This document shows, piece after piece, positions 1-6,924 of a DNA stretch of 11,467 nt. This DNA is from JAMCRM01 sp041685075 (GTDB lineage Bacteria > Acidobacteriota > Terriglobia > Bryobacterales > Bryobacteraceae). Position 1 is the first letter of the stretch; each line of letters opens with the position of its first letter. The notes under the pieces are model-generated. The model worked only from the letters and a program-made list of their open reading frames with translations, had not been told where the DNA came from and ran no database searches. The translations under genes were made by a program, and so were the position numbers. The stretch is from NCBI GenBank assembly GCA_041685075.1, contig JAWLGN010000177.1, positions 1-11,467 of the forward strand, read 5' to 3'.

Positions 1-1066
1 GTACTCGCTGCCCTGCACGCTGGACCACCTGGGGCGCGCCGACCGCACGCTGGAAGGCGTGCGCAAGTGCATTCTGCACGCCGTCTGGCAGGCGCAGGGA
101 CACGGATGCTCGCCGGGCGCCCTCGGAGTGGCCATCGGCAGCGACCGCGCGCACGGCTATGAGCTGGCCAAGGAGCAGCTTTTCCGCACCCTCGACGACC
201 GCAACCCGGATCCCACCCTGGCCGCGCTCGAAGAACAGGTAATGGAAGAAGCCAACCGGCTGGGCGTAGGGGCCATGGGGTTCGGCGGCAAAGCCACGCT
301 CATCGGCTGCAAGATCGCGGCCGCCAATCGCCTGCCGGCGAGCTTTTTCGTCTCGGTGGCGTACAACTGCTGGGCCTTCCGGCGGTTGGGCGTGCGGCTG
401 GACGCGCGTACCGGCGCCATCACGCGCTGGCTCTACCGCGACCCGGAGGCGCCCATCCAACGCATGGCGCGCGGCGAGGGCTTCCCGCTCACAGGACGCG
501 AAGTGGTCCTCACCCCGCCGCTCAGCGAAGAGACCGTGCGGGCGCTCAAGGTGGGGGACGTGGTGCTCATCAACGGCGACCTGTTCACCGGGCGCGACAA
601 TGTCCACGCCTACCTCATGAAGAATCCGCCGCCGGTTGACCTGCAGGGCGCGGTGCTCTATCATTGCGGCCCAGTGATGTTGAAGGAAGGGGAGCGCTGG
701 ACGACCAAGGCCGCCGGTCCCACCACCAGCAGCCGGGAGGAGCCCTACCAGGCCGATGTCATTCGCCGCTACGGCCTGCGCGCGGTGGTGGGGAAGGGCG
801 GCATGGGAGCCCGTACCCTGGAGGCGCTCAAGGAGTGCGGCGCCGTCTACCTGAACGCCATCGGCGGCGCGGCGCAGTACTACGCACGCACGGTGGAGGA
901 GGTGCCCGCGGTGCACCTGATGGAGTTCGGCATCCCGGAAGCCATGTGGCACTTCCGGGTGAAGAACTTCGCCGCCATCGTTACCATGGATTCCCACGGC
1001 AACAGCCTGCATGCCGGGGTGGAGCAGGCCACGGGCGAAGCGCTGGCCGCCACTCCGGCCCGATGA
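1..1066 (+). CDS. fumA: Class I fumarate hydratase, fused alpha-beta form (5' end outside window)
   Basis: This is a 4Fe-4S hydro-lyase of the class I fumarase family, which interconverts fumarate and malate in the cytosolic TCA cycle. The frame is open from base 2, giving 354 visible residues; by family length (about 500-550) roughly 150-190 N-terminal residues lie off the edge, including the first cluster cysteine. The other two expected cluster cysteines are visible, in GHGCSPG (visible residue 36) and YNCWAF (about 123). The alpha-type domain is followed from about residue 165 by the beta-type domain, with the TGRDNVH, GPTTSS and KGGMG motifs typical of the swivelling C-terminal half. L-tartrate dehydratase is related, but is usually encoded as two separate subunits, so the fusion favours fumarase. 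The stop lies 7 bases before the next gene, suggesting an operon. Substrate is inferred from family. Confidence 0.93.
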   Translation, partial: YSLPCTLDHLGRADRTLEGVRKCILHAVWQAQGHGCSPGALGVAIGSDRAHGYELAKEQLFRTLDDRNPDPTLAALEEQVMEEANRLGVGAMGFGGKATLIGCKIAAANRLPASFFVSVAYNCWAFRRLGVRLDARTGAITRWLYRDPEAPIQRMARGEGFPLTGREVVLTPPLSEETVRALKVGDVVLINGDLFTGRDNVHAYLMKNPPPVDLQGAVLYHCGPVMLKEGERWTTKAAGPTTSSREEPYQADVIRRYGLRAVVGKGGMGARTLEALKECGAVYLNAIGGAAQYYARTVEEVPAVHLMEFGIPEAMWHFRVKNFAAIVTMDSHGNSLHAGVEQATGEALAATPAR

Positions 1067-1073
1067 GTATGTC

Positions 1074-1847
1074 ATGCCCCTGACGCCGGCGCCGCTCTCG
1101 ATCGAGGACCTGAAGGAGCGACCGTTCTCCTTCTACCCGCCGATTCTCAATATCGAGCACAACGAGTGGCGCTTTAAGAAGAGCACCTGGTCCGAGGCCC
1201 TGGTGGTGAACTCGATGACCGGGGAGGAGATCTGGATCCCGCGCCGCTACCTGGGAGAGATCTCCCGGGTCGACGAACCGGTGGTCATCGTGGGGCTGAA
1301 CCGGGAACTGGAATTCAAGGGCGGGACGGTGTGGCCCTACCAGCGGCGGGTCATCGTCATGCCGCCCGCCGTAGGCAGCCGCCCGCCGGCTCAAGGGGAG
1401 GCCGCGGCGCCTCCCACACCGCCCAAGCGCCGCGAGATGGCAGCCGACCGCCGCGTGCTGCTGCTGGTGGGTATGGCGCTGCTGGTGGCGGTGGCGGCCT
1501 ACCTGCTGATGGCCAACATGTTCCGGGAAGGCGTGCTGCGCCCGCGCGTCAACTTCACCACCAAGGACCAGTCCTACCTGGAACTCCGCGCCCACGACGA
1601 TTACCACGGGGTGGTGCTGAAGCTGGGACCGCCGGACCGCGATCGCTGGATGTCGGAGACCGGCGAGATCCAGTACCGGGCTCTGAGTTACACCAGTCGC
1701 GCCTACACCGTCATCCTCATGGGATCCGACCGCGGCAGCGCGAAGTACGTCGGCACGGTGGACGACAACTGGCGGCCGGTGCACGCGGTGCCCTTCCGCG
1801 GCGGGGGCAACACCTTCTCCATGCTGCGGGAACTGCGCCGCTTTTAA
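1074..1847 (+). CDS. Single-pass membrane protein of unknown function (257 aa)
   Basis: I do not recognise this family. The ATG at 1074 is preferred; an in-frame ATG at 1011 exists but lies well inside the fumarase gene. The protein has four parts. Residues 1-95 form a soluble N-terminal domain rich in aromatic and charged residues. About 97-120 is a Pro/Ala-rich linker. A hydrophobic helix follows at about 128-150, and a C-terminal domain of about 107 residues ends the protein. The KRRE and DRR charges just before the helix predict N-inside, C-outside topology. The C-terminal domain has an LGPPDRDRW segment followed by alternating Tyr/hydrophobic strands, loosely recalling the LG-P pattern of small BamE/SmpA-type domains; that resemblance is weak inference. 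The gene starts 7 bases after fumarase and no strong ribosome site is seen, so it is probably cotranscribed and coupled. Confidence 0.8.
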   Translation: MPLTPAPLSIEDLKERPFSFYPPILNIEHNEWRFKKSTWSEALVVNSMTGEEIWIPRRYLGEISRVDEPVVIVGLNRELEFKGGTVWPYQRRVIVMPPAVGSRPPAQGEAAAPPTPPKRREMAADRRVLLLVGMALLVAVAAYLLMANMFREGVLRPRVNFTTKDQSYLELRAHDDYHGVVLKLGPPDRDRWMSETGEIQYRALSYTSRAYTVILMGSDRGSAKYVGTVDDNWRPVHAVPFRGGGNTFSMLRELRRF

Positions 1848-2956
1848 CCCTTCGATACGGCACAGCGGTTGGCGCCGGCTTCGAGTTCGGTGACATCGCC
1901 TTCCGGCAGCACGCCTTCCAGGTTGTACTCCAGAATCTTGAGGTGGTTTTCAGGCGCGGGCGGGAGATGCTCGCGCACGCGGCGGACGAAAGTCTCTTCC
2001 GAATCCCCCCAATCGGCCAACTGTCGAGCGGTCTCCCGCAGGGTGGCAACCAGCGGCTTACCGTCGAAAGGCACAGGCTCGGGAGTGTGGCCGGGGAGCA
2101 CCAGCAGGCCGGGCCCGAAACGGGCAATGCGCTGGAGCGATTGGAACAGCATACGGGCGCGCGCGGGGGTCGGGCCGCCCGCCGCGCCCAGGTCCGGGCG
2201 GCCCACGGCGGCGAGGAAGAGGGTGTCTCCGGTGAACAGCGCCTGGTTGTCCAGCACGAAGCAGGTGCTCTCCCAGGTATGGCCCGGGGTTCGGAATGCG
2301 GCCAGCCGTGCCGCCCCGATCCGGAGAGTGTCGCGGTCGTGGATGGGGCGGTAGGGAAAGCGCGCGCGATCCTGCGCCGGCAGCAGGTACTCGGCCCCGG
2401 CCATCTCCGCGAGGGTCCGCCCCCGGGAGAGGTGGTCGGCGTGGATGTGGGTATCGATGGCATAGCGCAGTTTCCAGCCGCGCTCTTCAGACAGCCGCAG
2501 ATAGATCTCCGGGGGCAGGGAAGCGTCGATGACGGCGGCCTGGCCCTCGGAGCCGAGCAGGTAGGAGAGGCAGCCCTTTCCCGTGCGGCGCACCTGGAGG
2601 ACTGCGGCGGTGGGGTGTGGCAGCGCCACGGGCGCGGTGTTCCATGCCAGGCTCCAGGCCTGCATGCCGCCCGCGAGGGACACGGCCTCCACGCCGCGCG
2701 CGCGCAACTCGGCGGCCGCAATCCGGCTGGTGCGTCCCTTCGGGCAGACCACCACCACGGTGCGCCCCGCGGGAAATTCGATGGAGGGCAGGGCGTCCGT
2801 TCGTCCGTCTTTGAGGGCCTCCATGGCGTTCCCGTGCAGGCTGCCGGGAATATGCCATTCGGCGCGATCCCGGTCGTCCCGAACGTCCCATACCGTGACA
2901 GGCCGCCCTTCTTCCAACCAGCGGCGCAGTGTTTCGGCATCCACCTCGGTGTTCAT
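1844..2956 (-). CDS. Rhodanese / metallo-beta-lactamase fusion, persulfide dioxygenase-like
   Basis: A 370-residue cytosolic-looking fusion. Residues 1 to about 105 form a rhodanese domain with active-site loop CPKGRTS (Cys71), which would carry a persulfide. The rest is a metallo-beta-lactamase fold with THIHADHLS (His170, His172, Asp174, His175), TPGH (His226), TGDTLF (Asp244) and LPGH (His290). With the VGRPDL segment after the Asp, this resembles the ETHE1/persulfide dioxygenase group, which oxidises glutathione or similar persulfides to sulfite using a single iron. GloB-type hydrolase is the main alternative. The rhodanese part could supply or consume the persulfide made by its partner domain. 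The ATG at 2956 is chosen over a GTG at 2962 because a GAGGGG element sits 5 bases before it. It converges on the upstream gene, sharing TTAA at the stops, and diverges from cstA. Confidence 0.9.
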   Translation of the reverse strand: MNTEVDAETLRRWLEEGRPVTVWDVRDDRDRAEWHIPGSLHGNAMEALKDGRTDALPSIEFPAGRTVVVVCPKGRTSRIAAAELRARGVEAVSLAGGMQAWSLAWNTAPVALPHPTAAVLQVRRTGKGCLSYLLGSEGQAAVIDASLPPEIYLRLSEERGWKLRYAIDTHIHADHLSRGRTLAEMAGAEYLLPAQDRARFPYRPIHDRDTLRIGAARLAAFRTPGHTWESTCFVLDNQALFTGDTLFLAAVGRPDLGAAGGPTPARARMLFQSLQRIARFGPGLLVLPGHTPEPVPFDGKPLVATLRETARQLADWGDSEETFVRRVREHLPPAPENHLKILEYNLEGVLPEGDVTELEAGANRCAVSKG

Positions 2957-2961
2957 GGGCA

Positions 2962-2967
2962 CCCCTC
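2962..2967 (-). promoter_or_regulatory. Ribosome binding site of the rhodanese/MBL gene
   Basis: On the minus strand this reads GAGGGG, five bases before the ATG at 2956. It overlaps the competing upstream GTG at 2962-2960, so it decides in favour of the ATG. Confidence 0.7.
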
Positions 2968-2978
2968 GTCATTTATGC

Positions 2979-3008
2979 ATTCGACGTGCCCGGCGCAGCC
3001 CGCGTCAA
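2979..3008 (-). promoter_or_regulatory. Candidate sigma-70-type promoter for the rhodanese/MBL gene
   Basis: On the minus strand, TTGACG (3008-3003, five of six consensus bases) and TCGAAT (2984-2979, four of six) are separated by 18 bases. Transcription would begin near 2972, giving a short leader that just contains the ribosome site. The call is by eye only, and short matches arise easily by chance. Confidence 0.35.
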
Positions 3009-3009
3009 G

Positions 3010-3019
3010 CGGTGCACCG
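3010..3019. promoter_or_regulatory. 10-base perfect palindrome between divergent genes (possible operator)
   Basis: CGGTGCACCG is its own reverse complement. It abuts the candidate -35 of the leftward gene and lies in the expected spacer of the candidate cstA promoter. That would suit a dimeric repressor acting on both, but no regulator is identified and GC-rich palindromes of this size also occur by chance. Confidence 0.25.
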
Positions 3020-3026
3020 GCGTTTT

Positions 3027-3032
3027 TGTAAT
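3027..3032 (+). promoter_or_regulatory. Candidate -10 element for cstA
   Basis: TGTAAT matches TATAAT at five of six positions and follows a run of five T in otherwise GC-rich sequence. The -35 position is poor, so an activator would be expected if this is real. The start would be near 3039, leaving about 50 bases of leader before the cstA ATG. Confidence 0.3.
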
Positions 3033-3088
3033 GCGGCTCCCAGAAGAGGGGCGCCGGACGGCCGCCGCCGCCCGCTCTGTGCCGCGTT

Positions 3089-5164
3089 ATGCTGTTGAAG
3101 GTGAAACGACTGCTGGGCCATCTTCTCTGGGCCGGGGTCGCCGTGGTGGCGGCGATTTGCCTCGGCGGCGTCGCGCTCCACCGAGGCGAGCACATCAACA
3201 GTACGTGGCTGGTGCTGGCGGCTGCCTGCACCTACATGGTGGGCTACCGGTTCTACGCGAAGTTCATTGCGGCGCGGGTCATGGCGCTCGACGACAAACG
3301 CGCCACGCCAGCCGAGCGGCTGCGCAACGGCCACGACTTCGAACCTACCAACCGCTGGATTCTCTTCGGCCATCATTTCGCTTCCATCGCGGGACCGGGT
3401 CCGCTGGTCGGGCCCGTGCTGGCGGCGCAGTTCGGGTATCTGCCGGGTACCCTGTGGATCATCCTGGGGGCGGTGCTGGGCGGGGCGGTGCAGGATTTCG
3501 TCATCCTGTTCGCCTCCATGCGGCGGGACGGCAAGTCGCTGGGTCAGATGGCGAAGGAGGAGATCGGCAAGGTGGCGGGGTTCACCTCGCTCATCACGGT
3601 GCTGCTGATCCTCATCATCCTGCTGGCGGTGGTCGCGCTGGTGGTGGTGAACGCGCTGAAGGGCAGTCCCTGGGGGGCTTTCACCACGGCCGCGACCATG
3701 CCGATTGCGGTGTTCATGGGGCTGTACATGCGGTACTGGCGGCCGGGCAAGGTGCTGGAGTGTTCGCTCATCGGGCTGGTGATGGTGCTGGCCGTCATCC
3801 AGGGCGGTGAGATGGTGGCGGGTTCGCCGACCCTGGCCCCCTGGTTCACCTTCAGCGCCGTGGCCATCGCGCTGGCGTTGATCGCCTACGGCTTCCTCGC
3901 CAGCGTGCTGCCCGTCTGGCTGCTACTGGCGCCCCGGGATTACCTGAGCACCTTCGTCAAACTGGGGGTGGTGGCGATGCTGGCGGTAGGAATCCTGTTC
4001 GCGCGGCCGGACCTGCAATTGCCGGCGTTCACGCGCTTCGTGGACGGCACCGGACCGATCTTCTCCGGCAAAATCTTCCCCTTCTGCTTCATCACCATCG
4101 CTTGCGGCGCCATCTCCGGTTTCCACTCCCTGATCTCCTCCGGCACCACGCCCAAGATGATCACCAAGGAAGGGCACGCGCTGCCGATCGGTTACGGCGG
4201 CATGCTGCTGGAGGGCTTTGTGGCCATCATGGCGATGGTGGCGGCCTCGGTGCTGCAGCCGGGCGTCTACTTCGCGGTGAACGCTCCCGCGGGCGTGGTG
4301 GGGGAGACGCCGGCGGCGGCGGTGGCCACCATCAGCTCCTGGGGCTTCCCGGTGACGGAGAACGACATGGATACGCTGGCGCGCGACGTCGGCGAGCAGA
4401 GCCTCTACCACCGCACCGGAGGCGCACCTTCGTTGGCCCTGGGGATGGCCCACATCTTCGCCACCCGGGGCGGCCGCGCCGTGATGGGTTTCTGGTACCA
4501 CTTCGCCATCATGTTCGAGGCGCTGTTCATCCTCACCATCCTCGACACGGGCACCCGGGTGGGGCGCTTCATGCTCCAGGAGATACTGGGCTATGCCTGG
4601 AAACCCATGGGGCGCACCAGTTGGATGCCCGGCGCCATCATCACCAGCGCTGCCATGGTGGGGGCCTGGGGCTACTTCCTGCTGCAGGGCGTCCGCGATC
4701 CGCTGGGCGGCATCAACTCGCTGTGGCCGCTGTTCGGCATCTCCAACCAGTTGCTCGCCGCGGTGGCGCTGTGCGTGGCCACCACCATCCTGATCAAAAT
4801 GCACCGGGCCAAGTACATGTGGGTGACGCTGGCGCCCCTGACGTGGCTGGTGATCGTCACTTATACGGGCGCGTGGCAGAAGATCTTTTCTCCGGACCCC
4901 TCGCTCGGCTTTCTGGCCGCGGCTTCGAAGCTGGAGGCGGCGCTGAGAGCGGGCGCGGTTCCGGCCGCCAGGATTGCCGAGACCCAGTCCGTGATCTTCA
5001 ACAATCGCCTGGACGCGGTGGTGTGCGGCATTTTCGTCGTGCTGGTGACTGCCATCCTGGTGGATTCCATCCGAAACTGGGTGGGGATACTGCGCGGCAC
5101 GCGGGAGGCGCGGATGCTCGAAGCGCCCTACGTCCCGTCTAACTTGAGGGCTGACGAGGTATGA
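3089..5164 (+). CDS. cstA: Carbon starvation protein CstA family transporter
   Basis: This 691-residue inner-membrane protein belongs to the CstA/BtsT family, whose characterised members import pyruvate or peptides, usually when carbon is scarce. It is full length for the family (about 700) and nearly colinear with what I recall of E. coli CstA. Recognisable segments include HRGEHIN, HHFASIAGPGPLVGPVLAAQ, GAVQDFVILF, LPVWLLLAPRDYLSTF, ISSGTTPKM and WPLFGISNQLLA, with many hydrophobic helices between. The ATG at 3089 gives an N-terminus that lines up with the family (start of helix 1 then the HRGE segment), although no clear ribosome site precedes it. Its stop overlaps the start of a YbdD-type gene, the partner normally found next to cstA. 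The exact substrate cannot be told from sequence. Confidence 0.97.
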   Translation: MLLKVKRLLGHLLWAGVAVVAAICLGGVALHRGEHINSTWLVLAAACTYMVGYRFYAKFIAARVMALDDKRATPAERLRNGHDFEPTNRWILFGHHFASIAGPGPLVGPVLAAQFGYLPGTLWIILGAVLGGAVQDFVILFASMRRDGKSLGQMAKEEIGKVAGFTSLITVLLILIILLAVVALVVVNALKGSPWGAFTTAATMPIAVFMGLYMRYWRPGKVLECSLIGLVMVLAVIQGGEMVAGSPTLAPWFTFSAVAIALALIAYGFLASVLPVWLLLAPRDYLSTFVKLGVVAMLAVGILFARPDLQLPAFTRFVDGTGPIFSGKIFPFCFITIACGAISGFHSLISSGTTPKMITKEGHALPIGYGGMLLEGFVAIMAMVAASVLQPGVYFAVNAPAGVVGETPAAAVATISSWGFPVTENDMDTLARDVGEQSLYHRTGGAPSLALGMAHIFATRGGRAVMGFWYHFAIMFEALFILTILDTGTRVGRFMLQEILGYAWKPMGRTSWMPGAIITSAAMVGAWGYFLLQGVRDPLGGINSLWPLFGISNQLLAAVALCVATTILIKMHRAKYMWVTLAPLTWLVIVTYTGAWQKIFSPDPSLGFLAAASKLEAALRAGAVPAARIAETQSVIFNNRLDAVVCGIFVVLVTAILVDSIRNWVGILRGTREARMLEAPYVPSNLRADEV

Positions 5165-5337
5165 GGCAGGTACGAAAATTCGGGCGGCTGTTATGGGGGC
5201 TGCTGCGGGAGCTTTCCGACGAGAGCGCTTACGAGCGGCACCTGGCGGCCCATGGCCGGGTACACTCCGGGGAGGAGTGGCGGCGTTTCTCCGAAGAGCG
5301 GCTATACGCCCGCTTCACGCGGCCCAGGTGCTGTTGA
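5161..5337 (+). CDS. YbdD/YjiX-type small CstA-associated protein (58 aa)
   Basis: A very small gene beginning at the ATG of the ATGA that ends cstA, so the two are translationally coupled. The 58 residues are basic and end in R-P-R-C-C. The pattern is a short hydrophobic start (LLWGLLREL), SAYERHLAAH at 22-31, a Phe-x-x-E-R-L element at 43-48 and a C-terminal Cys pair. This matches the YbdD/YjiX family (Pfam Sel_put, some members of which are selenoproteins) that accompanies CstA and BtsT transporters. Its biochemical role is not established; the conserved pairing suggests it supports or modulates the transporter. Both terminal positions are ordinary Cys codons (TGC TGT) and the following TGA is a normal stop. 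Larger, unrelated reading frames overlap it, so automated calls may omit it. Confidence 0.93.
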   Translation: MRQVRKFGRLLWGLLRELSDESAYERHLAAHGRVHSGEEWRRFSEERLYARFTRPRCC

Positions 5338-5366
5338 GCGGGCCGTTGCTCAGCGCGTCCCGCGCC

Positions 5367-6110
5367 TCAGCCGACTTTTTCGCCGGCCAGGTCTTCCACC
5401 GGCACCGGCGGGTTGTAGTAAAGAATGCGGCCGCAGCTTTCGCACGTCATGACCTGGTCGCCCTTCTTCAGGTCCTGGAAAAACTGTAGCCGCATGGCCA
5501 TGTGGCAGGCCGTGCAGCGGCCTTCCGCGGCTTCCGCCACGGCCAGCCCCCGGCGGTGCTTGCGGATGGTCTCATACTTCCGGTACACGCCCGGGTTGAT
5601 TTCCGCGACGGCGCGTTTGCGATCGTTCTGCAGCTTTTCCAGCGCGGCCTTGTCCTCTGCGGTGCGCTTGCGGGCATCCTCCTTCTGGGCTTCCACCTGG
5701 GCCTTCTCTCTCTTGAGCGCCTCCTCGTCCACCCGGAGATTTCTCTCCAGCGGCTCGGATTCGCCCATGAGTTCCAGAATGCGGTCCTCTGCCTTGCGAA
5801 TTTCGCTCTCGCAGAACGCGATTTCATTCTGGAAGGCGCGGTACTGCTCGTTCGTCTTGGCCTGGAGCATCTGATCCCGCAGCTTGGAGATCTTCTGCTC
5901 CTGCATTTGGATTTCGCCCTCCATGCGCTTGCGGTCCTTTTGGTTAGCCGCCAGCGCGGCGCGATCGGCTTCGAGTTTGCGCTCGTGGCCGACCAGTTTC
6001 TTTTCGATTTCGGCGATGTGTCTAGGAAGTGCCGATATTTCGCGGGTAAGATCGGTGATCCGGTTGTCGAGATCCTGCAACCGGATCACCAACGATAGAT
6101 CGGGAAGCAT
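5367..6110 (-). CDS. Coiled-coil protein with C-terminal C4-type zinc ribbon
   Basis: A 247-residue protein of the CT398/HP0958-like group (formerly DUF164, C4 zinc ribbon). Residues from about 10 to 180 are a long charged, heptad-like region rich in Glu, Lys, Arg, Gln and Leu, expected to form an antiparallel coiled-coil hairpin. The tail carries CTAC (Cys199, Cys202) and CESC (Cys223, Cys226), a four-cysteine zinc site. Members are thought to be nucleic-acid or protein-binding adaptors; the Helicobacter homologue affects flagellar gene expression through RpoN and flaA mRNA, but no flagellar gene is near here. The AGAG before the ATG is too close to be a good ribosome site, so translation may rely on a very short leader. 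It converges on the cstA-ybdD unit across 29 bases and diverges from the deacetylase gene. Confidence 0.93.
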   Translation of the reverse strand: MLPDLSLVIRLQDLDNRITDLTREISALPRHIAEIEKKLVGHERKLEADRAALAANQKDRKRMEGEIQMQEQKISKLRDQMLQAKTNEQYRAFQNEIAFCESEIRKAEDRILELMGESEPLERNLRVDEEALKREKAQVEAQKEDARKRTAEDKAALEKLQNDRKRAVAEINPGVYRKYETIRKHRRGLAVAEAAEGRCTACHMAMRLQFFQDLKKGDQVMTCESCGRILYYNPPVPVEDLAGEKVG

Positions 6111-6120
6111 CTCTAAAAAA

Positions 6121-6126
6121 AGTGTA
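6121..6126 (-). promoter_or_regulatory. Candidate -10 element for the zinc-ribbon gene
   Basis: On the minus strand this reads TACACT (four of six consensus bases), followed by a T run. If used, transcription would start only about 4-5 bases before the ATG at 6110, which would explain the absence of a spaced ribosome site. No convincing -35 is seen. Confidence 0.25.
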
Positions 6127-6171
6127 GCATGGCCCGACGCGGCGCCGGTCCGGCGGAACGGTTCGGGGCGC

Positions 6172-6177
6172 TATACT
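6172..6177 (+). promoter_or_regulatory. Candidate -10 element for the deacetylase-ACP-ketosynthase unit
   Basis: TATACT matches the -10 consensus at five of six positions and stands out in a GC-rich surround. Transcription would start near 6184, about 27 bases before the GTG. The expected -35 position is not recognisable. Confidence 0.35.
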
Positions 6178-6200
6178 CCCCTTGATGATGAAAATCGGCA

Positions 6201-6206
6201 GGGAGG
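6201..6206 (+). promoter_or_regulatory. Ribosome binding site of the deacetylase gene
   Basis: GGGAGG lies four bases before the GTG at 6211. It fixes that codon as the start even though the frame is open much further upstream, where it runs antisense through the zinc-ribbon gene. Confidence 0.75.
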
Positions 6207-6210
6207 TGCG

Positions 6211-6924
6211 GTGACGGCGGCGGGCCGCGCGGCGGCTGCGGGGCTGGTGCTCGGAGGCGCGGGGTTCATGGCCTGGGCGGTGCGGGGGCGCTCGTCGGCG
6301 GTCTTCGGGCCTTCGGTGTGGCGGGGGGATTCGCGCAGCCGGGCGGTGGCCCTCACCTTCGACGACGGACCCAGCGAATCCACCCCTTACCTGCTGGACA
6401 TTCTGGCGCGGCACCACGTGCCCGCCACCTTCTTTCACTGCGGGGCGAACGTGGAGCGTCTGCCGGCGGTGGCCCGGGCGGTTGCGGAAGCGGGCCACGA
6501 GATCGGCAACCACAGCCATACCCATCCCTACTTTCACTTCCGGTCCGCCGGGTTCATGGAAGCGGAACTGGCGCGCGCGCAGCGGACCATCATCCAGGCC
6601 ACGGGCGTGGAGCCGCGCCTGCTGCGCGTGCCGTACGGCGTCCGCTGGCCGGGAATCGGCCGCGCGCAGCGCCGCCTGAAACTTCTGGGCGTCATGTGGA
6701 CCGTAATCGGATATGATTGGAGACTGACCGCCGAAGACATCGTACGCCGCGTCGCCGAACGCACCACCGGCGGCGCGATTGTGTGCCTGCACGACGGCCG
6801 CGGCTTGCAGCGCAACCCGCGGGTCGGAGAGACTTTGGAGGCGGTCGATCGCCTGGTTCCCTTGCTTCGGGAACGGGGCCTCGAACTGAAAACGGTCAGC
6901 CAGCTACTATGTCCGACGAATTGA
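6211..6924 (+). CDS. Polysaccharide deacetylase, NodB homology domain (237 aa)
   Basis: A carbohydrate esterase family 4 type enzyme that removes N- or O-acetyl groups from a glycan. The GTG start is set by the GGGAGG site. Residues about 5-24 form a hydrophobic segment, read as an uncleaved anchor or signal sequence, so the catalytic domain is probably outside the cytoplasmic membrane. All NodB-domain motifs are present: TFDDGPS (Asp51, Asp52), HSHTH (His101, His105, metal ligands with Asp52), RVPYG (139-143), YDW (168-170) and LHDG (193-196). It lacks the extra domains of many peptidoglycan deacetylases, so peptidoglycan, chitin-like oligomers and exopolysaccharide are all possible substrates. 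The 3' end overlaps the ACP gene by 16 bases, implying joint function with the ACP and ketosynthase. Confidence 0.93.
   Translation: MTAAGRAAAAGLVLGGAGFMAWAVRGRSSAVFGPSVWRGDSRSRAVALTFDDGPSESTPYLLDILARHHVPATFFHCGANVERLPAVARAVAEAGHEIGNHSHTHPYFHFRSAGFMEAELARAQRTIIQATGVEPRLLRVPYGVRWPGIGRAQRRLKLLGVMWTVIGYDWRLTAEDIVRRVAERTTGGAIVCLHDGRGLQRNPRVGETLEAVDRLVPLLRERGLELKTVSQLLCPTN

Noticed and set aside
1717..2940. A 407-codon minus-strand frame within the rhodanese/MBL gene
   Set aside because: Pro/Arg/Ser-rich with no recognisable motif; the frame used by the annotated gene holds all active-site residues.
1331..3031. A 566-codon open plus-strand frame across two gene ends
   Set aside because: It runs in an alternative frame through the membrane protein gene and antisense through the rhodanese/MBL gene, and is very rich in Arg, Gly and Ala with no domain. 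It is a by-product of high GC content.
5335..5337. TGA at the end of the YbdD-type gene as a selenocysteine codon
   Set aside because: The protein already ends in the expected Cys-Cys, and reading through would run antisense into the zinc-ribbon gene without family-like sequence.
5353..5379. Hairpin GCGCG-TCC-CGCGC followed by five T as a terminator for cstA-ybdD
   Set aside because: The T run is about ten bases from the stem and lies inside the coding end of the zinc-ribbon gene. The stem is short, so I do not call it an intrinsic terminator.
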